24,014 nt of DNA, from assembly GCA_946479435.1 (NCBI GenBank), contig CAMLFX010000044.1:1-24014 (forward strand), in the 5' to 3' direction. Shown piece after piece: positions 8,481-16,391 of the stretch (position 1 is its first letter; each line of letters starts with the position of its first letter). Below the pieces are notes generated by a model. It saw only the letters and a program-made list of their open reading frames with translations. It made no database searches and was not told the origin of the DNA. This DNA is from an uncultured Sphingobacteriales bacterium (lineage in GTDB: Bacteria > Bacteroidota > Bacteroidia > Chitinophagales > Chitinophagaceae). The position numbers and the translations under genes were made by a program.

Positions 8481-8492
8481 AGGCGTATATGT

Positions 8493-10895
8493 TTAGAAAG
8501 GGTAGTTGATAGCAAAATTGTACACAAGGTTATCGCGTGCCCAGTTACGGTACCCAAAAAACTGGTTAGCCACCCAGCCCCCGTTGTAAGGATATGCGGG
8601 ATTTTTAACAGGGAATGCCACATCGAAACGCAGCACAAAAAAACCACCAATATCAAGCCGGGCACCTGTGCCTGTGCTTATAGCAATATCTCGTCCAAGT
8701 TTATTAAATGCAAATTCCCCGCCGGGGTAGCTGGTTGATTTGTTTGCGAGCCATATATTACCTGCATCAGCAAATAAAGCACCTTTAAGCTTTATAGCAC
8801 CGGCAAAAAGTTGTATTACATCAAAGCGGTACTCCCCGTTCAATTCAAGTTTTATATCGCCCGTACGGTCAATAAGATTTAATGCCTTCGATGAGTCGGA
8901 ATAGCTGCCGGGCCCTAGCTGCCTGATGCGCCAGCCACGTATACTATAAGCACCACCAACAAAATATTGCTTAATATAAGGTAATACACTCGACTTATCG
9001 TAGGGCATGCCTACGCCGCCGTAGAAACGAAATGCAAACATGGATGCTGGTAAGGTAAAAAAGTGCTCAGCGTCGAAATCGATTTTTACATATTGTGCAT
9101 AGTTGGTAGTGGTAGAGCCGAAAATAGATGTAAGGCCGCTCATTATACCTCCTGCTTCTTCCAGGGCAAGACGTAAATAAGAGTAGTTACGCCCAAACTT
9201 CTTCTCCTTATCGCTGAAAATGAAAGCAATATTTTCACCTTCAATAAAGGTTTGCTTATAAGTATTACGCAAAAAACTGTTATCAGCCAGCCTTTTTTTG
9301 AAGGTATCGGAGATATACGGAAGCCTGATATCATTAACAAACATTGGGGTTACTTCCCAGTTTTTTGTTTGTGTTTCACGCCATTTGTAGGTTATACTAC
9401 CCGAAGTATTGATCAGGTTGAAATAGGCTACACGGTCAAGTAAATTGATACCGGCGCCCAATACAGTACGCGGTGTGGTGCGCTTGCTAAAGTTTTTAAT
9501 ATTAAAGGGCACCAAAAACTTTGGCATATCCAGCGAGGTATTGAACCCTGCGCTTCGCGTAAGCAACTTAAAACGGTCAATAAACCGGTTACCTACAGAG
9601 TCGTACCATAGTTCTATGCCACCACTTAGTGTCATGGTAAGCAGGTTGGCTCCCTTACCAAGATTTCTATTCCTGAAACTTACAGCAGCAGCGCTGCCTG
9701 CAGCGTAGGTGCTTCCGGTTGATCCTTCCAGATTAGTATTAAAATCAAGTTTTTTACCTGGTGTTAGAATGATAATACAGTTCAACCAATTTGCGCCATC
9801 ATTTTTGGTAGTGTCTTCAAAAAGTATAATACGCGAGGTTTGAAATATCCCCAGTTCGTTCAGTTTACTAATTGTCTGATCGTAATTGCTTTGAGAGTAA
9901 TATTTGTCAGGCTCAAGGAAAATATGGCGTAGCAATACTTTTTCATGCACATAATAATTATGATATCTAAAAGTAATACCCTCCATAGTTTTTTCTACCA
10001 TTGTACTATCTCTCATATCATCACGCCCTACAAAATCAGGGAATACACGTACCCTGCTAACACCGTATTTTTCAAAGGCTTTCAGGTCTTCATCGGCCCT
10101 TAATATTATACGAATGTTCAACGTGGGTTTTTTACTGTTCCTCTTCTGAAAAGTGATTAGGTTCAGCGTTGTTTCAAAAGGGTTTTCTACATCACGTGCA
10201 TAATTGTCTGTAAGTGTATCCAATTCAAACGTCACGTTATCATTACTGAATTTATAGTAACCATAGTCGCGCAATACGGAAGTAATACGGCTTTGCTCTT
10301 CCTGCAATAAAGGATAAGAGAATTCAGCCTTTTTTTTCAGCTTGGTTTCACTGAAATTATCGCGCAATATACCAGCTATGGTACTATCAGGCACATCGGT
10401 AGTTACTTCATTTATCAGGTAGTTGGTGTTAGTGTTTACTTTATAAGTAACGTATGCCTTCTTGCGTCTGAAAACTGTAGTGTCAGTAACCTCTGAATAA
10501 AAATAACCTTGCTGAAAAAGATAACCTCTTATGTTTATCGCCGTCTTTTGTTTGGATGCGCTATCGTATATAACAGGTCTTTCTACCGTTTTCGATTTCA
10601 GTTGAAAGTTGTTCGTATCTTTTTGATATTTCTCGTAACGGTTGTTATAGAGCCATACTTTATAAGGTATAAAACCCAGGAAATAGGTATTAGGCTTTTG
10701 GGCTATCAAGCCTTCAAGATTATCCTTAAGTTCTCCTTTCTTGGTTATCGACTTATCTGACTTCAGCTTTACGGTGTTCGACCTCAATAGGTATTCACCT
10801 TCTTTTAAGTGCCGGGTAGTATTACAGCCAACAGAACCAATAAGCAAGATTGTGCATGCAATTAGTAAAACAAATCCGTTTCTTCTGTGGCTCAT
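8493..10895 (-). CDS. tamL: TamL-type Omp85 outer-membrane assembly lipoprotein (BamA/TamA family)
   Basis: Outer-membrane protein of the BamA/TamA superfamily; in Bacteroidota the TamA counterpart is a lipoprotein, TamL, which works with TamB in envelope protein or lipid delivery. From the ATG at 10895 the protein has 800 residues and starts with a hydrophobic signal and a lipobox ending at Cys24 (GSVGC), then the family-typical NTTRHLKEGEYLL. The periplasmic half (to about residue 380) carries POTRA-like segments; the C-terminal half is a beta-barrel with the L6 motif IRGW (652-655) and a terminal Phe. An in-frame TTG 57 nt upstream would bury the lipoprotein signal and run into the divergent methyltransferase gene, so I rejected it. 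No tamB lies in the window. The superfamily is certain, the TamL subtype likely. Confidence 0.88.
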   Translation of the reverse strand: MSHRRNGFVLLIACTILLIGSVGCNTTRHLKEGEYLLRSNTVKLKSDKSITKKGELKDNLEGLIAQKPNTYFLGFIPYKVWLYNNRYEKYQKDTNNFQLKSKTVERPVIYDSASKQKTAINIRGYLFQQGYFYSEVTDTTVFRRKKAYVTYKVNTNTNYLINEVTTDVPDSTIAGILRDNFSETKLKKKAEFSYPLLQEEQSRITSVLRDYGYYKFSNDNVTFELDTLTDNYARDVENPFETTLNLITFQKRNSKKPTLNIRIILRADEDLKAFEKYGVSRVRVFPDFVGRDDMRDSTMVEKTMEGITFRYHNYYVHEKVLLRHIFLEPDKYYSQSNYDQTISKLNELGIFQTSRIILFEDTTKNDGANWLNCIIILTPGKKLDFNTNLEGSTGSTYAAGSAAAVSFRNRNLGKGANLLTMTLSGGIELWYDSVGNRFIDRFKLLTRSAGFNTSLDMPKFLVPFNIKNFSKRTTPRTVLGAGINLLDRVAYFNLINTSGSITYKWRETQTKNWEVTPMFVNDIRLPYISDTFKKRLADNSFLRNTYKQTFIEGENIAFIFSDKEKKFGRNYSYLRLALEEAGGIMSGLTSIFGSTTTNYAQYVKIDFDAEHFFTLPASMFAFRFYGGVGMPYDKSSVLPYIKQYFVGGAYSIRGWRIRQLGPGSYSDSSKALNLIDRTGDIKLELNGEYRFDVIQLFAGAIKLKGALFADAGNIWLANKSTSYPGGEFAFNKLGRDIAISTGTGARLDIGGFFVLRFDVAFPVKNPAYPYNGGWVANQFFGYRNWARDNLVYNFAINYPF

Positions 10896-10896
10896 G

Positions 10897-10927
10897 TATG
10901 CGGTTAGTGCAATTAATTTTAGCTTTG
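10897..10927 (+). promoter_or_regulatory. Promoter for the RNA methyltransferase gene
   Basis: TAGCTTTG (10920-10927) matches the TAnnTTTG -7 consensus, with TATG (one base from TTTG) at 10897-10900, 19 nt upstream. The ATG at 10935 begins only 7 nt after the -7 box, so the transcript would be leaderless or nearly so. The -33 part abuts the divergent tamL start codon. Confidence 0.6.
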
Positions 10928-10934
10928 CGGCAAT

Positions 10935-11672
10935 ATGTTGTCCAAGGCGCAAAATAAATATATTCGGTCGTTATCGCAGCAAAAGTACCGTAAAGAATAC
11001 AATGTATTTGTAGCCGAGGGCGATAAAATAGCCATGGAGTGGCTTAGCTCAGATGCAGATATAAAAATGATTGTTGGCCTGCAGCAATGGGTAGCCACAC
11101 ATAAAGCGTCAATAGCCAGGCATCCTGAAGCTACAGTACATATAGTTGAGCCCCATATATTGGAGGCTATATCTATGCTGAAAACTCCCAATATGGTGTT
11201 GTTGGTAATAGCTATGCCTGCTATAAAAAGTTTGAATGATTTTAAATGGTGCCTGGCTTTGGATGATATACAGGATCCCGGCAACATGGGCACCATTATC
11301 CGCATAGCCGATTGGTTTGGCTGGGAACAAATAGTATGCTCACCGGGATGTGTGGATGTGTACAATTCAAAAGTAGTTCAATCGGCCATGGGAGGCCATC
11401 TCAGGGTAAATATCATTACAGAAGAGTTGGGTACTTACCTCGCACAAGCAAATAAGCCCATATTTGCTGCAGCGCTCGATGGTGATAATATTTACAATGT
11501 ACCTAAACCTGATGGTGGTATATTAATAATAGGCAATGAATCGAACGGTATATCGCCAGATATTATGAAAATAGCAACTCAACGGGTAACTATACCCAGG
11601 TTGGGTGGGGCAGAGTCATTGAATGCGGGTGTATCTGCGGGCATATTATGTGCGCTCTTATCTGTCCAATAG
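10935..11672 (+). CDS. TrmH/SpoU family RNA 2'-O-methyltransferase
   Basis: SAM-dependent enzyme with the trefoil-knot SPOUT fold that methylates a ribose 2'-OH in tRNA or rRNA. The N-terminal substrate-binding part (1-90) has the usual YRKEYNVFVAEGDK stretch. The three SpoU motifs are clear: motif 1 LDDIQDPGNMGTIIRIADWFG (Asn117, Arg123), motif 2 IIGNESNGI (Asn201, Glu202) and motif 3 IPRLGGAESLNAGVSAG (Ser228, Asn230). At 245 residues it is the normal size. It is divergent from tamL with a 39-bp gap. Which RNA and position it modifies cannot be told; similar genes are labelled TrmH-like or RlmB-like. Confidence 0.93.
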   Translation: MLSKAQNKYIRSLSQQKYRKEYNVFVAEGDKIAMEWLSSDADIKMIVGLQQWVATHKASIARHPEATVHIVEPHILEAISMLKTPNMVLLVIAMPAIKSLNDFKWCLALDDIQDPGNMGTIIRIADWFGWEQIVCSPGCVDVYNSKVVQSAMGGHLRVNIITEELGTYLAQANKPIFAAALDGDNIYNVPKPDGGILIIGNESNGISPDIMKIATQRVTIPRLGGAESLNAGVSAGILCALLSVQ

Positions 11673-11737
11673 TTTTTTGAGAAAACCTTAAGGTTTGTTG
11701 GCATATCTATTGTATTTGTAACACATATCTCATTGCA

Positions 11738-12406
11738 ATGAATAAGCTGCTGGTTTTATTGGTTACCATACTTACACTCTCTAACGATAGTTTTGCAGCC
11801 AGGCGTAAATGTGTGCTTAAAATAGAGTTAAGCGACCGTTCACCCATTACCGTAGCTATAGATAATCGCGACTACAAAAAAGTAGGCACATCAATGACCT
11901 TTGGCGATCTGCCAACCGGAAGGCACTACCTAAGGATATATGAATACAAAGAATATAAAGATGGTGATGGTGGCCACGCAAAGCTTATTTATACAGGCTC
12001 TGTAAAACTGAAAAAGAATACAATAACCAGTTGTGTTGTATATCCTGATAATGGCGAAATGGTGGTTACGCAAAATATGATGAGCGATGTGCCGCAGGCA
12101 AATAATAGCGCTGCCGGCACATTATCTGCACAGGAAACAACTGTACTGGGTAATGAAGTAAAGGCGAAGGTGACCGATATTGATAAAATGAAGTTGGTAC
12201 AAACGAAGCTGGCCAGGGAAACATATACTACAGCACAGGTGCGCGAAATGCTGCCCTGGTTCAATTTTGAAGAAAGCAGGCTGGAGTTTGCCAAGTGGGC
12301 TTATAACAATGCCATAGATAAAAATAACTACCACGACATAGTTAATGACCTAGACTATGAAGCTTCAGTAAAAGATTTTGAATCATTTCTTTCAGCCGCG
12401 CGCTGA
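11738..12406 (+). CDS. Exported DUF4476 domain protein
   Basis: 222-residue exported protein of unknown function. Residues 1-20 form a Sec signal peptide (cleavage after SFA). Residues about 24-115 form a beta-rich module with FGDLPTGRHYLRIYEY, reminiscent of small PEGA-like or carboxypeptidase-regulatory-like folds (inferred). A Ser/Ala/Gln-rich linker follows. The C-terminal about 90 residues match DUF4476, with YTTAQVREMLPWFNFEESRLEFAKWAYNN and a closing SVKDFESFL. DUF4476 proteins are common and multi-copy in Bacteroidota, with no established role. It lies 65 nt after the RNA methyltransferase, perhaps on the same transcript. Its last 52 bases overlap the convergent PAP2 gene. Confidence 0.8.
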   Translation: MNKLLVLLVTILTLSNDSFAARRKCVLKIELSDRSPITVAIDNRDYKKVGTSMTFGDLPTGRHYLRIYEYKEYKDGDGGHAKLIYTGSVKLKKNTITSCVVYPDNGEMVVTQNMMSDVPQANNSAAGTLSAQETTVLGNEVKAKVTDIDKMKLVQTKLARETYTTAQVREMLPWFNFEESRLEFAKWAYNNAIDKNNYHDIVNDLDYEASVKDFESFLSAAR

Positions 12407-12978
12407 TAGTGGTCTAACTTATATACACGGTTGTACACAAAGCCGGTAAGGCAGCCAATAATAGCACCCAGCAAACCTCCGCACAATATATCCAAAGGGT
12501 AGTGCACGCCCACATATATTTGCGCATAACCTACAAGAAAAGCCCAGGTAAGGGCTATGAGCCAAATACGTTTAACCACTCTCTGTAATGAAACGGCCGA
12601 AAAAACAGCCAGGCCAAAATGATTGGCAGCATGCGAAGACGGAAAACTATACCCGCCGCCGCAGGGTACTATATTATGCATAAAAGTAGCCAGGTATGGG
12701 TTATTGCAAGGGCGCACCCTCTGAAAAACCGGTTTGAGTATCGCTGCGCTTATATGGTCGCTAAGGGCAAAGGTTAGTATGAAGAAAACACACCACATCC
12801 AGCCTTTGCGTTTAAAGTTGCTGGTCATAAACAGCAGCAGGAAAAGATAAAGAGGCGCCCAGGTCCATTGGTTACGGAAAAACGGTATTACAGCATCTAA
12901 AAAATCATTGTGCCATACCGTATTCAGGTAGTACCATACTTTATAATCCCAATATATCAGCTCATCTTTTAGCGGCAT
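12355..12978 (-). CDS. PAP2 superfamily membrane phosphatase
   Basis: Integral inner-membrane phosphatase of the PAP2 family, which dephosphorylates lipid phosphates such as undecaprenyl-pyrophosphate or phosphatidic acid on the periplasmic side. It has 207 residues and about five to six hydrophobic segments. Motif C1 is KPVFQRVRP (Lys82, Arg89, Pro90), C2 is FPSSHAA (113-116, catalytic His116), and C3 is AQIYVGVHYPLD with His159 and Asp163. In C3 the usual Arg of SR-x5-H-x3-D is Gln153. The gene begins 4 nt after the SAM methyltransferase stop, so they form an operon. Its C-terminal 17 residues are hydrophilic, lie beyond the last membrane segment and are encoded opposite the DUF4476 gene. 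The substrate is not known. Confidence 0.88.
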   Translation of the reverse strand: MPLKDELIYWDYKVWYYLNTVWHNDFLDAVIPFFRNQWTWAPLYLFLLLFMTSNFKRKGWMWCVFFILTFALSDHISAAILKPVFQRVRPCNNPYLATFMHNIVPCGGGYSFPSSHAANHFGLAVFSAVSLQRVVKRIWLIALTWAFLVGYAQIYVGVHYPLDILCGGLLGAIIGCLTGFVYNRVYKLDHYQRAAERNDSKSFTEAS

Positions 12979-12982
12979 ACTG

Positions 12983-13717
12983 TTATTTCTTAAATATCAT
13001 CACCAGCCTGGGCGATGTGTCTTTATTATATGGATTAAGAGCATAATCGCCAAAAGTTTCTATCAGTTCCAGTCCGGCAACTTTAAACATATCAATAAAA
13101 TCGCTTAAAGTAAAAGCTGCGACACTTTCTGTGTATTGCTTGCCTTTTTGGTCTGCATCTACAAACGATATTTCCTTTATAATGTGTTTGCGTTCTATAT
13201 GCCGCTTTATATGAAACGTATAGCTTCCTCTCTGCACGGTATCTTTTGGCACCAGATTACTTATTACCTGGTGTGTGTTCAGGTAATCAATTACTAAAAT
13301 GCCTCCTTTTCTCAATGCAGCTGCAAAAGACTTAGCGGCCAGTTGATGATCGCGATCGTGCGCGAAATATCCAAAACTGGTAAAAAAATTGAAGGCGTAG
13401 TTGAAGTAGTTAATATAGAAAGGCATGCGCATGTCGTGTACATGAAAATGCAGGTGCTCGTTTTCGTAAGCTTTGGCCTTTTCAATGCTCAGGTGCGATA
13501 GGTCAATGCCTGTTACGTCATATCCATGCTCTGCCAGCTGTACTGCATGCCGGCCTTCCCCACATGCTATATCCAGCATACGGCAATCTTCAGCAGGTTT
13601 CAAGTGCTCAAGAAGATTCTCTATGAAATTCTGCGCTTCCTGCTCATCCCTGTTTTGATACAGGATATGATAGTAAGGAGATCCAAACCAACTTTCAAAC
13701 CAATCGGGCTGTTGCAT
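12983..13717 (-). CDS. Class I SAM-dependent methyltransferase
   Basis: 244-residue soluble Rossmann-fold methyltransferase. Motif I is MLDIACGEGRHAVQLAEHG, followed by VTGIDLS with the acidic residue that binds the SAM ribose. Then come an FTSFGYF segment (motif II region) and LRKGGILVIDYLN (motif III). The C-terminal half has the beta strands of small-molecule methyltransferases. The ATG at 13717 (MQQPDWFESWF) is chosen because this start is typical for Bacteroidota homologues. An upstream in-frame TTG at 13786 would add 23 residues and span the predicted -7 box. It forms a two-gene operon with the PAP2 phosphatase. The substrate is unknown; a lipid or quinone-like substrate is only a guess from the neighbour. 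Confidence 0.88.
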   Translation of the reverse strand: MQQPDWFESWFGSPYYHILYQNRDEQEAQNFIENLLEHLKPAEDCRMLDIACGEGRHAVQLAEHGYDVTGIDLSHLSIEKAKAYENEHLHFHVHDMRMPFYINYFNYAFNFFTSFGYFAHDRDHQLAAKSFAAALRKGGILVIDYLNTHQVISNLVPKDTVQRGSYTFHIKRHIERKHIIKEISFVDADQKGKQYTESVAAFTLSDFIDMFKVAGLELIETFGDYALNPYNKDTSPRLVMIFKK

Positions 13718-13734
13718 AAGTACTTTCTTCACCG

Positions 13735-13742
13735 CAAAAATA
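13735..13742 (-). promoter_or_regulatory. -7 element for the methyltransferase-PAP2 operon
   Basis: TATTTTTG on the minus strand (13742-13735) matches TAnnTTTG and ends 17 nt before the ATG at 13717. No clear TTTG is seen at the matching -33 distance. Confidence 0.5.
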
Positions 13743-13817
13743 GCGGTTCGAAAACAAAAACTTAATATAGTTGTTGAAGGGAGCAAACTAAGAGGTAAGG
13801 TTTTACAGCTTAAAACC

Positions 13818-13825
13818 TATCTTTG
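13818..13825 (+). promoter_or_regulatory. -7 element for the TPR protein gene
   Basis: TATCTTTG is an exact TAnnTTTG match and ends 18 nt before the ATG at 13844. It overlaps an in-frame TTG at 13823, which argues against that codon being the start. The -33 element is weak. Confidence 0.55.
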
Positions 13826-13843
13826 CAGCCTATTTCCAGAAAG

Positions 13844-14500
13844 ATGAACATTAGTTTACGCCGTTTTTTAGTTTTTTACCGACTGTATATAGCTGTTGCG
13901 CTTGTTGCGCTGGGTATATGGATAGGTATATCCGTTACCTGGTGGATCGGCTGGCTACCTATACTCATTGCTTTGATAACAGTTGCAGTACATTTTATGC
14001 TGGGCCCAATGACCCTGATACAAGGCTATGTAGAGGCGGGCGATATGGAAGGCGCACAAAAACTGATGGACAGGGTGAAATATCCTAATTTATTATACAA
14101 GCCCGTACGTTCATCATACTACATGCTGAGGGCTAACCTGTCTACCATGTCAAACGACCTTGACAAAGCAGAAGCAGACCTGAAGAAAGGGTTGGAATCG
14201 GGCATGCCTGAAAAAGAATACGAGGGTAGTGCATACCTGCAATTAGGCTCTATAGCTTACCAAAAAGGGAATATAAAAGAGGCTTATGAATATCTGCGTA
14301 AAGCAGTGAAAATAGGCTTGCCGGATAAGGATAATGCAGCAACTGCTTATTTGCAAATGTCCGCTATCTGTATGCAAAGGCGCGATTTCAAAAGCGCAAA
14401 AATGTATTTTGCTAAAGCAAAATCGTTTAAGCCTACCAACAAGCAAGTGGTTGATCAGCTAACTGAAATGGGCAAGTATATGTCTCGCATTCCGGGATAA
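13844..14500 (+). CDS. Membrane-anchored tetratricopeptide repeat protein
   Basis: 218-residue protein with two N-terminal hydrophobic helices (about 11-32 and 34-56) followed by a helical-repeat domain. At least three TPR-like units are visible, with the characteristic small-residue pattern: SSYYMLRANLSTMSNDLDKAEADLKKGLE, then SAYLQLGSIAYQKGNIKEAYEYLRKAV, then TAYLQMSAICMQRRDFKSAKMYFAKA. Such domains mediate protein contacts; this one probably faces the cytoplasm if both helices form a hairpin (inferred). The start at 13844 is taken over an in-frame TTG at 13823 inside the -7 box. It is divergent from the methyltransferase operon and ends 4 nt from the convergent CAP gene. The partner is unknown. 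Confidence 0.8.
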   Translation: MNISLRRFLVFYRLYIAVALVALGIWIGISVTWWIGWLPILIALITVAVHFMLGPMTLIQGYVEAGDMEGAQKLMDRVKYPNLLYKPVRSSYYMLRANLSTMSNDLDKAEADLKKGLESGMPEKEYEGSAYLQLGSIAYQKGNIKEAYEYLRKAVKIGLPDKDNAATAYLQMSAICMQRRDFKSAKMYFAKAKSFKPTNKQVVDQLTEMGKYMSRIPG

Positions 14501-14504
14501 TCAA

Positions 14505-14960
14505 TTATTTAGCTCTTATAAATATTTGCGTGTAGAAGAGTGTGCCGTTGCGGCCCTTTGCTATCCCAATACCTGTATAGTTATAGTTACCTAATATGTT
14601 TTTGCGGTGGCCTGCGCTGTTGATCCACATCTTTACTACTTGTTCTGCTGTTTCAGCACCATAAGCTACGTTCTCTGCGCCACCTGTTGATCCTGGTATC
14701 GATTTCATGAGATAGTCAAGCCTGTTATCGAAACCACTGTGCCCAAAACCTACCTTGCGGCTGGCCATATTCCTGCTGTGTTTATCAGCACTATTTTCTA
14801 TGATACTCTTTCCTGTAAGCGGTGCTAAATGTTTCTTCGCCCTGTACTTATTGATCAGTACAAGTATTTCTTTCTCCATACTGCCGGCAAAAGCCGGGTT
14901 GTAAGTTGAAAATAATAGCGAGGCAAACAGCAATGTGGTAAAGACGATTTTAAGTCGCAT
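14505..14960 (-). CDS. Exported CAP-domain (SCP/PR1, YkwD-like) protein
   Basis: 151-residue secreted protein. Residues 1-25 form a signal peptide (cleavage after AFA). The remainder is a single CAP domain, with the cavity motifs DKHSRNMA (His61), GHSGFDNR (His74), AENVAYG (Glu96) and SAGHRKNILG (His118), and a closing GTLFYTQIF. This compact bacterial form resembles YkwD rather than larger eukaryotic CRISP proteins. The biochemical role of bacterial CAP proteins is poorly defined; binding of lipids or cell-wall ligands and protease activity have been proposed for the family. It starts 30 nt after the sugar transporter stop on the same strand, so co-transcription is possible. It converges tightly with the TPR gene. 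Confidence 0.9.
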   Translation of the reverse strand: MRLKIVFTTLLFASLLFSTYNPAFAGSMEKEILVLINKYRAKKHLAPLTGKSIIENSADKHSRNMASRKVGFGHSGFDNRLDYLMKSIPGSTGGAENVAYGAETAEQVVKMWINSAGHRKNILGNYNYTGIGIAKGRNGTLFYTQIFIRAK

Positions 14961-14990
14961 ACAATTCTCTTTACCTTACAAATTCAAAAC

Positions 14991-16283
14991 CTATGCCATG
15001 CTATCCTGAACCGGCGCTCTATAGCCAATTCTGTGTCCTATTGTAGCAAACATTAACATATACAGGTAGCAAGGTATCATTATCCAGAATGCAAGTTGCA
15101 GATTGCCTTTGTACAATACACCAAGATTACCATATATGTAGGGTATAATGGCCCCACCGGCTATACCCATTATTAATAGTGCGGAACCGATTTTAGTATG
15201 TCTTCCTAATCCTTTAATTGACATCGGCCAAATGGCGGGCCACATAGTAGCATGTGTAAAGCCAAGCAATGCCAGCATCAGGATAGATACTTTACCTGTG
15301 GTGAATAACACGCCGAATATGAGCAGCAGACTAAGTATAAGCATAATGCGCAACAAGGCTTCCTGCGAAAGTACTTTTGGAGTAAGAAATACTCCTGCAA
15401 AATAACCCGCCACCATAAACGCTAAGGTTAATGATGTTAAGTACTTGGCATATTCAATAGGTACATCCAGGTATGAGCCATAGTTAATAATGTAATCTCC
15501 TGCCAGCACTTCCACACCCACATAAGTGAAGATGGCAAAAGCACCCAGGAACAAATACGTATAGCTACTTAACGGACGGTTATCAGCGGGTGCTATTGCT
15601 GCATCAGGCTTGTTCTCATCATCGCGTATATCGGGCAGGGAAGAGTAGCGTATCAATATTGCGACAAGTAGTAGTACTATAGTCAATACTATATATGGAG
15701 TGATGATGCGGTTAGCCAGTTCAGTTAAGATGATGTCTTTATCAACACCGGCAGCAGTAGCATCCAGTTGCTTGTTCAAACTATCCATATTGCTGAGTAG
15801 TATGGTACCCACTACTATCGGGCTCAGGAAGCCAGCCGCTTTATTGCAGATACCCATCAGGCTGATACGTTTTGCTGCGCTTTCAATGGGGCCAATGATA
15901 GTAACATACGGATTAGATGCAGTCTGCAGTATTGATAAACCAAGGCCCTGTATGAATAGGCCTGTTAAGAACAAAGGATAGCTGCGTTGCATAGCCGCAG
16001 GAATAAAGATGATACAGCCTATGGCCATAACTACCAGGCCTAAGCTCATACCGTTCTTAAAGCCTGTCTTCTTCAGTATCGCTGAAGATGGTATCGCCAT
16101 TACAAAGTAGGATATGAAGAAGGCAAACGTAACCAAAGATGCCTGCCTGATATTTAGTTGGCATGTGGTTTTGAGGAACGGTATCAACGTACCGTTCAAC
16201 CAGGTTATAAACCCGAAGATGAAGAACAGGCAGCCGATAAGTATGAGTGATGTGCTATAAGACTTCTTAGTATCCTGGTGCAT
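14991..16283 (-). CDS. MFS sugar permease, FucP/GluP type
   Basis: 430-residue inner-membrane major-facilitator transporter with about twelve membrane segments in two halves joined by a charged loop (RDDENKPDAA region, about 216-232). The N-terminal FGFITWLNGTLIPFLK, the following SLVTFAFFISYFVMAIPS and GLGLSILQTASNPYVTIIG are typical of the FucP-like H+/sugar symporter family that includes GluP glucose/galactose and FucP fucose permeases. The gene is divergent from an ROK sugar kinase across 108 bp, supporting uptake of a free hexose or amino sugar that is then phosphorylated. No matching catabolic genes are nearby to identify the sugar. No clear -7 element was found in the shared intergenic region. 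Confidence 0.88.
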   Translation of the reverse strand: MHQDTKKSYSTSLILIGCLFFIFGFITWLNGTLIPFLKTTCQLNIRQASLVTFAFFISYFVMAIPSSAILKKTGFKNGMSLGLVVMAIGCIIFIPAAMQRSYPLFLTGLFIQGLGLSILQTASNPYVTIIGPIESAAKRISLMGICNKAAGFLSPIVVGTILLSNMDSLNKQLDATAAGVDKDIILTELANRIITPYIVLTIVLLLVAILIRYSSLPDIRDDENKPDAAIAPADNRPLSSYTYLFLGAFAIFTYVGVEVLAGDYIINYGSYLDVPIEYAKYLTSLTLAFMVAGYFAGVFLTPKVLSQEALLRIMLILSLLLIFGVLFTTGKVSILMLALLGFTHATMWPAIWPMSIKGLGRHTKIGSALLIMGIAGGAIIPYIYGNLGVLYKGNLQLAFWIMIPCYLYMLMFATIGHRIGYRAPVQDSMA

Positions 16284-16391
16284 GCAGACTTAGTTGTATG
16301 GCCGAATATACATCAAATGAAGATAAGTGGTAGCATAGGCTTTATGGCACGATACTATGTTGTATTTTACAGCGTAAACAGTTAGCAATAC

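Noticed and set aside
10896..10952. TTG start for tamL 19 codons upstream
   Set aside because: It would place a hydrophilic lead before the lipoprotein signal and overlap the divergent methyltransferase gene.
13718..13786. TTG start for the SAM methyltransferase 23 codons upstream
   Set aside because: The extension crosses the predicted -7 box and is not like the family N-terminus.
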